Origin: Vishniacozyma victoriae
Taxonomy: Eukaryota > Basidiomycota > Tremellomycetes > Tremellales > Bulleribasidiaceae
Direction of reading: 5' to 3'
Assembly: GCA_017654735.1 (NCBI GenBank)
Contig: JADPYG010000005.1
Coordinates: forward strand, 1-64,000
DNA length: 64,000 nucleotides
A program made the position numbers and the translations under genes. The first letter of the stretch is position 1. Every line of letters begins with the position of its first letter. This document shows, piece after piece, positions 23,849-35,642 of the stretch. Under the pieces are notes generated by a model. It had not been told where the DNA came from, made no database searches, and saw only the letters and a list, made by a program, of their open reading frames with translations.

Positions 23849-26358
23849 TTAGGTATCGCCTCGCAAAACATTCTCAGCCAAGGTGACATGACCCGCTTGT
23901 AACAGGGCTAAAATCACTTGATCTCGTTTCGGCATATTCCCACCCGCAGCTGATCCTCGTTGGCGATCGGGGTCCGAATCCACGCTCTCATGGTGAAATT
24001 TGGAGTCAAACAAATATGATGGCGACAATTGAGAGGTGACTGATCGACCCCCAGCTCGAGACAAAGCAGTCAATGGTGAGTCGAGTTCTGCTGAAACTCG
24101 TCCAGCAGATGATCCGGAAGAAGCGGAGATTGACCAATCGCCCGAAATCTGTGGCCAGTTTAGGTGACCCATAGTTGCTTCGAGGGCGGTGGGTCGTTTA
24201 GGCGTAAGAGACCCGAACGGGTTGATACTGCTCCCGGGACTCGTAGCCACCTGTCTTCGATCATCCCATTGGGTAGAATTGACTGAGTCGAGATCGGCCC
24301 ATCCTGCGAAAACTCGATATCCACATTCTCCCTCTACGACATCCTCATCATTCTCTTCCTCCGTGTCTTCATTGTGATCATCTTCGCCTGATAAAATTTC
24401 CCCTGTACTTCCACATCCGTCATCAGACTCTGAGCGATAATCGATGTCCGAGCCGTATTGTTTGATCTGCGCAGGAGATTTGGTGAGAGTTTCGTCCCAT
24501 TGTTTAGGATTTATACCGTATTCAAAAGCCCAAGCGTTCGGATCGTCCATGTCGATATCTTGTCCTTGATCAGTCTTGAGATGTTCCTGGGACAGGGATG
24601 GTTGTAACGAGAGCGGAGAGTCAAGGCGGCATTGTGATAGTCTTTGTGTTTCGAAATCATCTTCGTCATCTTCCGATTCCGATTCCAGCTCATCGATCTC
24701 ATCCTCATCGATTACCGATTGAGGAGCGGTCTCGGTTTTCCAGCTCGGTCCAAGTCTACTGGGCGTAATGGGTTCATCGAAAGCCTGTACACTTGTCGAT
24801 ACGTTTCGAGGCGGAGTCGACAGGACGAATGGCTCTTGTAAAGACAAAAATTCGGCTTTATTCTCGACATCTGCGTCCATAGATACATCTTCCTCGTCCT
24901 GGGTCGGGTTCTCCGAGAAGGGGTCACCAATGATTATCACTATTGGTGTGAGAGGTGGAGAAGGTAGAGGTGTCGATGCAGGATACGCGAAGGGTCGTAG
25001 AAGCGAGCTTCCTCCATTTATGTCGGACAAGCTATCTGATTTATAGCTCTTTGCTTTGCCGGGTTCTATGTTTGAGAACTTGACAGACTTCGCAAGCTCG
25101 GGCGAATTCAACTGCGTACTATGTGGCTTGGATGTAAGGGAGGATGGTGAAACCAAAGCCGAAGCGAGGTGATGGTATTCCATCATAGCTCTGTCGCTGA
25201 TTGGCGAAGCATCGGGGGTGTTTTGAATGAATTGCGATCTAGCCGGTATTGGGCTCGAGTGATGATGTGCGATAATCGCTTCTTCCGACGTAACTCGAGA
25301 GACTTGCGGGGTGGGGGATAACGAGACCGACATGTGATGGTAAGCAGTGACAGCTTTCTCCAACGCATTTCGAGTAGTGTGCGAAGACGGAGAAATATGA
25401 TGGTGGATGATGACGGCTTCTTCGGAGATTCCACGAGTAGACTGCGGAGCTGATGAGGTGTGGTGATGATTGACGATCGCTTCCTCTGGTACACTTCGAG
25501 CAACGTGTGAAGTTAATGATGTAAAGACGGAGCCGTGGTGATGGATGACAATATCCTCCTCTGATGTCTCTCGAGAGGCGTGCGGGGTGGGATACACCGA
25601 GGTCGAGTGATGGTGCGCGACAACAGCTTGCTCGGATGTTTGCGTCGCCGCGAAGTCGAGGGCCTTGATCGAGATGGACGTAGAAGCTTGTGTACTGGCT
25701 CTCTTCGAACCTGAGGCGAGTGAAGTAGTCAATTGATGTAGAGAAGATACGGCCGTATCGCTGAGACCCTCTCCGGGAGTTGAATTCCTAGACGTCGATG
25801 GGATCGTGGTATCGGGCGTCAATGTAAAGTTCCTTCGTGGACCTGCTTGCGGAGTCATGCATTCGATAGAAGGTGATCTCGAAGGTGATCTGAGGTCGAT
25901 GATTTCTCCATGGCCGGTTCCATTCCCAACTCGTCCAGAAGCAATCGACTGCCAGACCTTTCGCCTCCTCTTGCCTCGGTTCTTCTTTCCAGCTGAGGGA
26001 GTAGCGAGGCTTGAAGCTGCTTCTGCTTCATCTCTCCTCCTCTTTTGTCGTTTCTCCCATTCCTCCCTAGCTGTTTCGATCCGTCTATCTCCCGTCTTCT
26101 TCTTCTCGACTGGAACTGTTGTTGGCTTTGGAGTCTTCCTATCCGTCAGCCCAGCCATCAGACCGTCGGACTTACGCTTTACGTTTCCTCTTTGGTGTCA
26201 AGTCTGTCACGTACTCTCCCCCTCCGTTCACTATCTCGTCAGCCATGTCGTTGAAGAGGTAGACGAGACTTACGGTGCTTCATCATATGATTGATGTAGG
26301 CTGGTTCCTGTTGGAAGACTCGGCCACAATCTACATCACCACACGTATATACCACCAT
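23849..26358 (-). CDS. C2H2 zinc-finger protein with HHH-repeat array
   Basis: About 800 residues. The first exon encodes MVVYTCGDVDCGRVF then QEPAYINHMMKH, a single C2H2-type finger (C-x4-C...H-x3-H); a short second exon gives VTDLTPKRKRKA, a probable nuclear signal, and the third is one long exon. Residues about 45-110 are basic (EEWEKRQKRRRDEAEA, KKNRGKRRRKVW). The central part (nt about 25150-25645) holds seven degenerate repeats of 21-30 residues with the core (S/P)EEA(I/V)xxHHH. The C-terminal half is disordered and acidic, with stretches like DEDEIDELESESEDDEDD. The end is ordered: KRDQVILALLQAGHVTLAENVL. No family name recognised; a nuclear role is inferred from the finger and basic clusters. 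Convergent with the permease. Confidence 0.78.
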
Positions 26359-26831
26359 TGTGAGATGAAGAATGAATGATGAGTACAAGAGACCGTTGAT
26401 CAGGTGTGTTCCCTTTGGACTGATAGGAAGGTTCAAGGAGGCTCGGTCTCCTTGACGACGGCCTCCAAGCCACCTAGACCATGGCCGCATTTGACATGCT
26501 ACTGCATTTTCGGTTCGATAGAATGCTTATGGCCTGAGTATCAATGTTGACCTACCCAGCCTGGATGTAGGTATGCATAGGTTGATATGCATATAGTGTC
26601 AGAGAGAGAGAGTCAAGAGACATCTCGTCCCCACTCGGTAATAGATCGAGTGCCACTGTCGTCTATTGCCGGTAACCCCAGATCGTCATCCTTGTTCTCC
26701 ACCCATCCTTCCTTACCCTTCTTTAGTCACTCTATACGTACATAATAGAGAGCACCTGGTTAGACTACTAAACCAGCACATACCCCCTTCGTTACCTACA
26801 CCTACTACATCCCAGTCAACCACATCCCAAC
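26359..26831. promoter_or_regulatory. Divergent promoter, zinc-finger and RRM genes
   Basis: A 473-bp gap between two divergent ATGs. It includes a GAGAGAGAGAG tract near 26600 and CT-rich leader sequence before the RRM gene. No coding signal seen. Confidence 0.5.
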
Positions 26832-28087
26832 ATGTCTGAAGTTAAACACGCAGAGATCAAGAACGATCACGGTATGCCCGTCGTCGATACCGAAGTATTG
26901 GAGGGACACCGAGTGGGTCTACCTATCAAGTATATATCAGTACAATACTGACAGACAGGTCTACATTGCCAACCTCCCCTTTGAGGCTAACGAGCAACAG
27001 GTCCGAGACTTTGTCGCTCCCATCGGAGGTGAAATGTAAGTCGCGTGCAGGTCTTGTGGAGCACGAACTCATAACAACAGTCTCAATGTCGCTTTGCCAC
27101 TCAAGTTCGGCAAGAGGCCCTCTGGATACGCCTTTGTTGGATACGCTTCTGCCGAGTCCGCTCAGAAGGCTGTTGACGAGCTCAACGAGAAGAGTGGGTC
27201 GCGTATACAGGAAATCGATCATAGACTGACAAGCAGCATTCGGTGACCGAACTGTCAAGCTTGAATTGGCCAGGTCCAAGGAGGATGTTGCCGAGAGGCG
27301 AAAGGCAAGCCAGGAGCGACGAGCTGCCGCCAAGGCTACCCGACACGCAGAGCAGAACCAGAAGATCCTCGATGAGGGAGGTGTCATTGGAGAAGAGGGA
27401 GCTTCCAAGCCAAAGAAGAAGAGGGCTCCCGTCAGTCTGCTTTGAGGACATGCTATTACGGAGCTGACAAGTAGCGACGACGACAGCCTGCTGAGGGAGA
27501 GGAGGAGGCCGAGGGACAAGCCGAGGGTGGTGAAGCCGCTTCCAAGCCCAAGCGAAAGCCCAGGACCAGAAAGCCCAAGTCTACCGAGGCCAGGATCGAC
27601 GGAGGTGAAGAGACCGAGGGTGCCGCTGCCGCGGGAGCAGAGAAGCCCAAGAGGGAGAAGAAGGCAAGGAAGCCCCGACAGCCTAAACTCGAACTCACCG
27701 GAGAGCAGAGCAAGGTATGTCCCCCTCACCCCTCACCCACTCTTGTTAATCACGCTAATTGAGTAGAACACTGTATTCGTCGGTAACCTCCCCTTCTCTA
27801 TCGATGACGATGCTCTCGCCGAGATCTTTACCAACCTCTCCATCAAGGTCAAATCCGCCAAAGTCATCACCTCCACCCGAAGGTCTCGAGATGGAGACGA
27901 GACCAAAGTCACCAAAGGATCTAAAGGATTCGGTTTCGTTGAAGTTGAAGACCCCGCTCAACAGCAGGAAGCAGTCGACAAGGTCGCTGGTACACTTATT
28001 GGAGATAGGACAATCTCGGCCAAGATCGCCAACGAGATGCGTCCAGTTGAGGAGAAGGCTGTCGAGGCTGCTGTTGCCGAGCAGTAG
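26832..28087 (+). CDS. Two-RRM RNA-binding protein
   Basis: About 330 residues in five or six exons. RRM1 starts at residue about 29: RNP2 is VYIANLPFEA, RNP1 is KRPSGYAFVGYA, followed by VKLELARSKE. The linker of about 100 residues is rich in Lys/Arg/Ala/Glu (RRRQPAEGEEEAEGQAEGGE, KPKRKPRTRKPKS) and resembles nucleic-acid-binding tails. RRM2 has RNP2 NTVFVGNLPFS and RNP1 SKGFGFVEVE and ends with TISAKIANEMRP. The layout (RRM, basic/acidic linker, RRM) is like Rnp24-type proteins of fission yeast and other fungal nucleolar or mRNA-binding RRM proteins, but orthology cannot be fixed from sequence alone. The start MSEVKHAEIKNDHG is the only ATG giving an intact RRM1. Confidence 0.87.
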
Positions 28088-28543
28088 TGTGGTTAGATGA
28101 AGCGCTGGTAGTGGAAGACGAAAAATTATATACTAGCATCATGGCATGTGTAATGAATGTGATGCCAAAGGCTAATGTCACCGAGTCTGCTCAAGATTGT
28201 GTACTCAGCGCGACCGAAGTCCAGAAAGTCTTCATAACTACACATACCCCGTCAGAGCCATGATGATGAGACGGAGAAGCAATCGTTACATGTCAAACAA
28301 AGTATACAAGAAAAGAGATCCGACCCAAGCAAACAAGGTCAACAGAGAAGAAGGAGCCTGTCCAGGTCCGAAGGCATAGAGAAAGACGTAGCGGCCTAGT
28401 CACACAAACAAGCGAATTGGGTGTCAGGTCACTCCTCAAACAAGGACGAGATTGTAGAATCTCACATTTCAACGAGCAGCCAACGAGAAGCCGATGATCC
28501 AGTCCATGGACCTACTCACCGATGATCAATAAGGTGGATTAAA
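28088..28543. other. Convergent intergenic region
   Basis: Lies between the stop codons of the RRM gene and the coiled-coil gene. Short frames only. It should contain both 3' UTRs. Confidence 0.5.
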
Positions 28544-29790
28544 TTATTGATCCGCTGGAGGCAAACCAACAGTCTCTGGGCCGGACAAGTCGTTCAGTTC
28601 TGTTGTTCGGAGGATCAGATTGGCTTTGGCCTCTGCGAGTTCGATACGAAGTGATTCCAATTCGGGTTTGAACTTGCTCAAATCCGTGTTGGCCTCGTTC
28701 GTGATTTCTTCTCGATCCTCTTTGGTCAAATGGGACGGGAATCGAAGTCTGTCATTAACATTCCTCTCGTTGAGAGTAGGGCACAGATATAAGAGGAAAG
28801 CCGAGAGACTGTACTTTGAAGAGAGGGTGACGAGGGATGGGGAGACTGAGGACATACTTTGATGTTTCCGCACGCACGATATCCCGCTCCTTAGACCTAA
28901 TGCTCCACTCCAGTCGCTCGACCTGGTGTTCAGCACTTGATTTCCTGGATCGAAGATTCCATTCAGCGAGGCGCCAAGTTATCTTCGCTTCCCAGTTCTC
29001 TCGATCTATTGCTCTCTCCATGGCAAACTCGTACGTTTCGTTGTCCCACCCTGCTCCTCCTCCAAGCCTAGACTCGAGTCGGTGAAGCAGTGCTCTCTGC
29101 TCAGCAGTCCCTCCATTGATGTCGATGCCCCTCGTCCTCCAAAACTGTACCGGTACCACTTGGCGCACGTCAGGGATAGGCCGTACTACCGCTGGCCGAC
29201 AAGCAGCAGGCCTCGACACGTTTGGCGGCTGAACCACCGGGGTCTTCTTGAGTGACGTCCCGGAGACAGGAGCAGAGCGAGAAGTCGGACCGGGTTTCGG
29301 GATAGTAGTGCCGACCATGGTTGGTTGTCGATGCTTCTTTGGAGGCCTCAGCTTGATGTCGGTCGATGGCGATCTCTTGACGGCTGTGTGGGTAAGGACG
29401 GGTCGGACGTCTTCTTGAACAACGACGGCTTCTGGAATCACTGGGGTTCTAGTGTCCCTCTCAACCTCCTGCTCAACCTCCTGCTGGCCTAGCTGTTTGA
29501 TTCCCTGCTCAGTACCCTGCTGAACCTCCTGCCTGACCTCCTGTTCAATCTCCTGCTGGATCTCTTCCTCTTCCTCGATCATCAATGCATCGCCCAGTAG
29601 GACCTCAACTTCATCCTCTTCTAGACTGTTTCGATAGTCCATCGCGATGTCCATGTCAAGATCGGGGTTGCTTATTAAACCTCGGGTGAAGCCCACAAAC
29701 TAGGATGATCAGCTCAAGTACAGAAAGGTAGTAGATGACTTACCAGGTGGCACAAAATAAGATGGACGGTTTTTCTCTCTGACAGCTCTA
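28544..29790 (-). CDS. Hypothetical coiled-coil protein with Glu/Gln repeats; N-terminus unresolved
   Basis: Not recognised. The large exon contains IAMDYRNSLEEDEVEVLLG, then a repetitive acidic segment (EEEEEIQQEIEQEV..., with QEV/EQE hexads), a Pro/Lys-rich linker with KLRPPKKHRQP (possible NLS), and a helical, charged C-terminal third (EQRALLHRLESRLGGG, WNLRSRKSSAEHQVERLEWS) likely to form a coiled coil. An intron near 28750-28850 (GTATGT donor after the codons for RAETSK) joins to DRLRFPSHLTKEDREEI and a last helix ending VGLPPADQ at 28544. Upstream, an exon reading GRAVREKNRPSYFVPP joins over a short intron; the first exon and ATG, possibly near 29878, could not be fixed. Function unknown. 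Confidence 0.55.
29440..29585 (-). repeat. Tandem hexad repeat coding for QEVEQE-type segment
   Basis: On the plus strand CTC-CTGCTC/ACCTCCTGC-like units recur every 12-18 bases. They encode the Glu/Gln/Val repeat of the coiled-coil protein. Units have diverged, so this is a coding low-complexity repeat and not a fresh microsatellite. Confidence 0.6.
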
Positions 29791-30212
29791 CCTGTACAAG
29801 TCAATGAGATTGATTAGTATCTGAAGTGGAATGTCATGGAACCCATCTGGACCTCTCATAGAAAGCTCGGTCGGTCATTTGGAGCAGTCTGGATATGCCG
29901 AGAAGCCATGTGTGTGTGACGGGACGTATCAAGGTTTGAACCTAACCTTGGGTTACGATACGGACAAACATGAATTGATGATGGTGAACCAGGGGAACCG
30001 GTAAAAGTTGGCGCGGAGTGTTTCCACCAAATCCGTTCTGGGCGCATTGGATGATTACGAGAACGGATCCCCTGTTACTGTGTCTTCTGAGCAGGTTGAA
30101 GAAGAGATTCAGGATGCATTCAGGATGCATGAGCCGGTTAATACGCATTAAAAAGAGTCTTTTCACAGATGCATGTTGCATAAATGGAAGAGGGGGGAAA
30201 CAAAAGATAATT
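29791..30212. other. Region between coiled-coil gene and tRNA
   Basis: Probably holds the first exon and promoter of the coiled-coil gene (minus strand). The Pol III terminator of the tRNA lies at its right end. No other feature supported. Confidence 0.4.
30202..30205 (-). terminator. RNA polymerase III T4 terminator of tRNA-Leu
   Basis: On the minus strand TTTT follows the mature tRNA 3' end by seven bases, the usual Pol III stop signal. A further TTTCCCCCC follows. Confidence 0.65.
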
Positions 30213-30313
30213 GCGTCATGAGAGATTCGAACTCTCGCGGAATATCCACTGCGAAGCTGAAACAGCTAAGATAAATCTTGAATGCAGCGCCTTAACCACT
30301 CGGCCAACAACGC
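30213..30313 (-). tRNA. tRNA-Leu (CAA), intron-containing
   Basis: The minus strand folds as a class II tRNA: acceptor arm GCGTTGT paired with ATGACGC (two G-U pairs), A box TGGCCGAGTGGTTAAGG, a short variable arm GGATATTCC, and a perfect T arm GAGAG-TTCGAAT-CTCTC containing the B box. The anticodon loop reads TTCAAG, giving anticodon CAA as in fungal tRNA-Leu(CAA), whose genes usually carry an intron after position 37. The extra bases between the loop and the 3' half of the anticodon stem can pair with the anticodon region (AAGAT with ATCTT) and form an AGCTG-TTT-CAGCT hairpin, typical of spliced pre-tRNA. The lowest anticodon-stem pair is A-C. Confidence 0.85.
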
Positions 30314-31015
30314 GTTTTTTCGGTCCCGGTTAGTGCTTCGAACCTCTATATGAACAGAGACAAAGGTCGGACTCTACCTCTTCTGTTCGCGTCACTTATC
30401 AGTGTGGGGGCTGAGATGGAGATATGGTGAGAATCTTTGGGCCCTGATGGCCAATGTGGACTATCTCGATGTGACGGTGTGGCATGAACTCGGGAGTGAG
30501 GAGGACTCACCGCGTCTCGCCTACAAATGCCCCATTAGCTTTCTCACCAGCCAGCCTCACATGTTGCCGAAAGCCCCTCCCTCCTTCGGCCAGGCGTACT
30601 CGTCCTGGCTGCACACAAGAAAGTGGGGCCTTGAGCTTGAATGCGCTCTCGGTGCCCACATGAAAGCCAACTTATGCACACAGCCAATGTCGAGCTGGAG
30701 GCGCCGACTCCAATATACTGGATTCGCGGTACTCCAAGCTACCAGGGGGTGTCGCAACATACGAAAGTCGTAACGTCAGCATAGATGACCTCACTAGCAG
30801 ACGGGACATGCCAATCATTGGTGTTGGTCTCTCTGTTTGTGGTGACATCTACTGCCCACTCATTCGTCGACAGCGGCACACAATTTCATCGCAGAATTAC
30901 GACTGAAATACACAGGCTAAAAGCCAAATAATCAAGGCCAGATCGATCTCTGGGAGGGTAAGGAATCGAGTTGAGTGTATATATGTACACACGAGATCCA
31001 CCCCTCGTCCTTCTT
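30314..31015. other. Intergenic region right of tRNA
   Basis: About 700 bp. A 123-codon plus-strand frame (30402-30773) is present but shows no family pattern, signal or splice partner, so I do not call it. The right end should be the 3' UTR of the sugar transporter. Confidence 0.4.
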
Positions 31016-33521
31016 TTAAAGCTCGGTAATGTCTCCTTCTACATGGTAAAGGGGAGGGCAAGTAGCCGATTTGTTGAAGAGAACGTATCGCTTGAACCAC
31101 CATGGTAGAACTTGAGTGACCTGATACCGGGCAAAAACTGAGGTCGGCACTGAAAAGACCTCTTTCGAAAAGTCAGCTCGTCTCCGTCTCTTCCGAATGA
31201 GATGACTTACGGTCGAGTTCTTCCAAAGTCAACTGCTTAGTCTCTGGGAAGACCAGATAGAGCATGATGAAAGCGAGAGCATTGAGCCCAGCGTAAAAGC
31301 CGAAAGCGCCGGGCGCAGAGAAAGCTCGCAACAATCGGGGGAAAGTCAAAGCCAATACCGAACTAAAGAAATTGGTGACAGCGACTGCCCACGCTACACC
31401 TTGCTCTCTCTGCGCGAGTGGGAATACCTCTGCCGCATACATGTTGCTGATTCGGGTCAGCTGAGCATAAAAGACCTGAGCAGGACACTAACGGGACGGG
31501 CCCCTCTCCAATGGAGTAGAATGCCGTGAAGATATAAACGAAGAGAGCGACCAGTGTGGTCCGAGTGCTTTGGTCCTGATCGGATGAGCATTGTCCGGGC
31601 TGCCGGTACTTACCTCGATGAAGAAGCACATCCCACCAGCAAGCAATGTCCAGCACATGTTGGCTTATTGTCAGAATTGGGGGAAACAACATCCATTGCC
31701 AAGCTTGTAACTCACGGAAAGTCAGCAGCAGAAGACTCCTTCTTCCGACTGGATCGTCAGTATGAGCGACGAACATACGACGGGATGATACTCACAGGTG
31801 TCAATGGTGAAGACCGCGGGAAAGGCGAAAAGGAAATTTACTGCTCCGAAACCTGGGAGGTTAGGTGCGAAACACAGTCGACAATTTGATTTACGTACCT
31901 ATAGAAGCGTAGAGAGCCTGGGTAGGGGTGTAGCCCCCCTCGACGAAAATAGTAGACGAGCTGCAAGTTCAGAAGCTGTTACCCGGGAGAAAGCAGGGGT
32001 GAGCTCACTAGAAAGCCATGATGTTGATTCCACACATCTGCTGAGCAAGCATGACGGCTGAGGCTGCGTAGTTGGCTCGGCGACAACGAGGAATAGTAAA
32101 GAGTTCTGTGAATCGCGATACAAAGGTCTTTCCCTGCTCGATCTGCAAAAGAGGTCAGCTAGTGCGACCAAAAATCGCAATCTCCGCTCGACCGACCTTG
32201 GACTCCTCCATAAATTGGATATAGGCGTAGTATAGATCTCTGGCGGCTTGGACTTCGGTGTGTCGGATCCTCTTCATTGACTTCCAAGCATCTTGCATCC
32301 TTCCCTTTTTCATATACCATCGAGGGGATTCGGGGCAAAAAAAGATAAGAATCGCAAGGGGAACGGCGGGAATAAAAGCAGATCCGAGTTGAAGTCGCCA
32401 TGTGATACGTCCAGCATCCTATATGATTAATCAAAGCATCCAGGTAGCACCGCAAGCTCACTTTGACGACAGCATTGGCACAAAACCCGATGAAAATGCC
32501 GAAAGCGGTCCATCTGACACAAGATCAGTAGTTTCTTTGCTGATTTTCACTCTTCCGTCCTCACAGAGACACTTACAGCTGCCAACCCATCACCAGAGCT
32601 CCTCTGATACGCGCGGGACTAAGTTCTGCAGCGTACACTGTGACGGTAGCAGCTAAGTTTAGTCAGAAGAGGTCCATAGGAGATGTAAAGAGGGGTAGCA
32701 CACCTTTGGCGCCTAGACCCAGACCCATAACTAGACGGACAGCGAGCAGCGCCTGCCAAGAGTGTGTGAAGCCGGAAGCAATAGGAGTGACGATCAAGAT
32801 GATGGCAGTGATGAAGATCTCTCCTCGTCGACCGAACCAGTTGTTGAGAGGGTCAGATACTGAAAGTCAGTCAATACCTTTTCACTTGATTATCCTGGGG
32901 ACACTCACGCCATACGCCTGCAAGGGCAGCAGAGATGTAGGGCGCAGAGTTGACGAAACCGACTTTCCACTCATCGCCGTCGCCACCTGGCTGACCGTAA
33001 GGGGTGGCAATCCCAAATTCTGCGGGAAAGGACAAATCGGTTGGTCAGTACGTGGACTCGGAAGATGGACTAAGAAACTTACTCGCTCCGTTTGAGCCTG
33101 TTTGATCCCATCCTTGACAAGCTGCACCGATGGCGCAAACCATAACTGAGGGGTGAGCCGGCATTAAAGAGGTTTTCCTCGTGGACTCACCCGTGAAATA
33201 TAGAGGTCCTGTTTGCTTCCATTTGTGATCGACTTCATATTGAAGCGCTTCCTTGTCCTCGCCGGTGAGCTCGTCGATGTTTACAAAGTCGTGGGGCTTT
33301 TGGGCTACCAGAGCTCCCTTTTTGAACGCTTGAATAGAGTCCTGAAGGCCATGCTCGACAGTGAAAGCTTCTACGGCATTGTAGAGTGCCTCTTTGGGTA
33401 CACCGTGAAGGATATTGACCAACCCAGGTCCATCAGAGGATCGGGAATATTCGAGATCTTCGAGGTGGGATTGAATGGGGAGCCGTTTATCGTCCTCTTC
33501 GGATAGATGTTTAGAAGCCAT
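31016..33521 (-). CDS. MFS sugar transporter (SP family)
   Basis: A sugar:proton-symporter-like MFS protein of about 580-590 residues. The cytosolic N-terminus is long ([20 protein letters not shown]) and includes [20 protein letters not shown] before TM1. Signatures: [19 protein letters not shown]; loop 2-3 [59 protein letters not shown]; after the central loop [62 protein letters not shown]; and the C-terminal [13 protein letters not shown] last intron joins LD to [14 protein letters not shown], the family tail; retention would end the protein at SHSEETETS instead. About nine introns. Sugar unknown. A TATA-like element lies about 95 bp upstream. Confidence 0.9.
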
Positions 33522-35231
33522 GATTGGTTTTGTATGTAAGAAGTCTAGTCAAGTTCCTCAGTCTCGAATGGCTGAAAGGTGGTGGGTGCTCCGCAAAGCT
33601 CGTCTCGCCCCATGATATATATAGATGATGGAGCATGTGAGCCCCTCGAAGGCGCGTCAAAATTGAATCTGACTCGGGTTCATAGCTTTCACTCCGATAC
33701 ACTAGCCTCAATTAGGTTTTGCGGTGTGCATTCGTGATTCCAAGACCTAGATGTGGGGATCAGATGGAGAGCAACGATACCATTGGAAATTACACGAGTA
33801 CGACACCCGAGATCTGGGCAATGGCCCGAGTCTGACCAGGTACCCGCGGAAAAAAATTGTGACTTGAAACTGCCCCGATTGCCAAGACCAAACATCACCC
33901 CGAGTCAATTGTTCAGCAATAAGTGATCTGTCGCGCTGTCGGGAGCAGATCTTACTGAATCTGTCGTGTTCGTCCACGATTTGCCCGTCCGAAAGATCCC
34001 GACAGAGTTTGCATATTTGCAATCTTGGCCACAGAGAATGTGGCATCGGCTTGATTAACAAATCAGGTGACATAGCTATCCATCACATGCGATCGAATAA
34101 TTGAGCCGTGGAGATCCCTTAGTTTCGGGTCGATCAAATCGCCGTCGATCCATCGCTGACGTCCGAGGGACTCGAGTTGCCTTGGTGAACAGGGGTAAAC
34201 CGAGTGTAATGCTTCCCAATTCAGCCAATGCCCTACTTCGGCTGACTCATTGGCCGGTCACACGGGTTTGTGAGGAAGTTGGCATCAGATTCGTAAGACC
34301 AATTAAGGCTGATTTGCAATATCTGAACCACCGGCGACTCCAGAGACGTTGAAAATGCTCTTGACATCTGCGCTTCCCCGCTATGACCGCGCCCAGATGT
34401 ATCACAACCTGTCAAACGCAACACCTTCATGGACTTTCGGGGTGTTCCAGACGCTCAGCTCGAGCCTCGGCAAACCCTCGTCGTAATCACGGTTTCCAGC
34501 ACGGATCTCAGGATAGGAAGGATTCGAGATTAATACAACCTGGCGAGCCTCATAACCATAGTGACAACACTGTGATTAGTGTAGTAGCTATGGGGAGAAG
34601 TTTGGTGAGGTGGACCTCAGGCAATAAGGTACCTGTCCTTCATCCATTGAAGACCCCTTCTGGTACCCTGCCGAATATGATATCCCGAGGGATCACTGCT
34701 CCTCTAAAGTTCATGTCTATGTCGGCTCAGATTTCAGTCAACGTCTCATCGCAAATGGTACTCATCTGAGAACCGCAAGATATGCCACAGTTCAAGTGAA
34801 TACGGGCCATCATGGTCCTCATGATTCGGTTCACCTGTACTTTCCCGAACTCTAGAACGATTTGAGGGGGCAAACTGGGTCGACGGGAGACAGAAGATAA
34901 TAAAGTCAAGTGGCGGACTGGTAATAAATGAGCGCATCTGACGGGAGTGTCTCTTGATCATCCAACTAGCTCTCAGCCCAGGATATCCGCACTCGTAGTG
35001 GTATCGAGGCAGAAAATATATGGAGGGGTTAGGAGGAGAAGCAAGTAATGATCGGATCTGTAAGCTTTGCGCCGCTTTCTATCCGAGTTATAGAAGTCGC
35101 GTCGTGTATGGAGCGGATGGATGTGGACTATGTGAGGATTTAGAAGAAGATGAGAACCTGATCATTGGCAGCAAAGCTGAGACAAACGATGTGTTGATTT
35201 GATAGATTGACGACGGGTTGGAAATTGTACG

Positions 35232-35291
35232 AGTAATCTGAGGTAAATTAAAGTAATGTGAGGTATAGTAAAGTAATCTCAGGTTGTTGGC
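35232..35291 (+). repeat. Three tandem 20-bp units
   Basis: AGTAATCTGAGGTAAATTAA, AGTAATGTGAGGTATAGTAA and a diverged third unit AGTAATCTCAGGTTGTTGGC lie head to tail. AT-rich, non-coding, no known function. Confidence 0.7.
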
Positions 35292-35642
35292 AAAGACGAT
35301 CACGCTGATAAGACTACAGTCGCACCATTGAAATGTGACAGGGATCACAAGACTGTCAGGAGACTCTTCATATATATGAGCCGAGAAGTCCGATAGCGTC
35401 GGGAAATGGGATTGGACCACTGGATTGCTAATTGTGGAGGGGCGAAGAGGAGGGCAGTTGAAACATCGCGCTCCCAACCGTCAGGAAATTAGCGGACCTC
35501 ATTGGTAGCGAAATCCCCTAAGGTGTGTGCTGTACTCAACAAAGAGGAATACAGCGTCAGATGAAAGAGAGAAAGATCCCGGCGGCGGCGCTTTGGCTTT
35601 TCGGCCGATAGGCGGTAACCTTGGCTTTTTGCCCGGATTTTG

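Noticed and set aside
25806..26294. 162-codon plus-strand frame, hydrophobic
   Set aside because: Antisense to the basic N-terminal region of the zinc-finger protein; no start context or family pattern.
26926..27729. 267-codon minus-strand frame rich in Leu, Gly and Ser
   Set aside because: It lies antisense to the two-RRM gene, whose RNP motifs and splice sites are clear. Antisense frames opposite Lys/Ala/Glu-rich codons often stay open.
30402..30773. 123-codon plus-strand frame with many Trp residues
   Set aside because: No family pattern, no signal, no splice partners, and no neighbour context; treated as chance.
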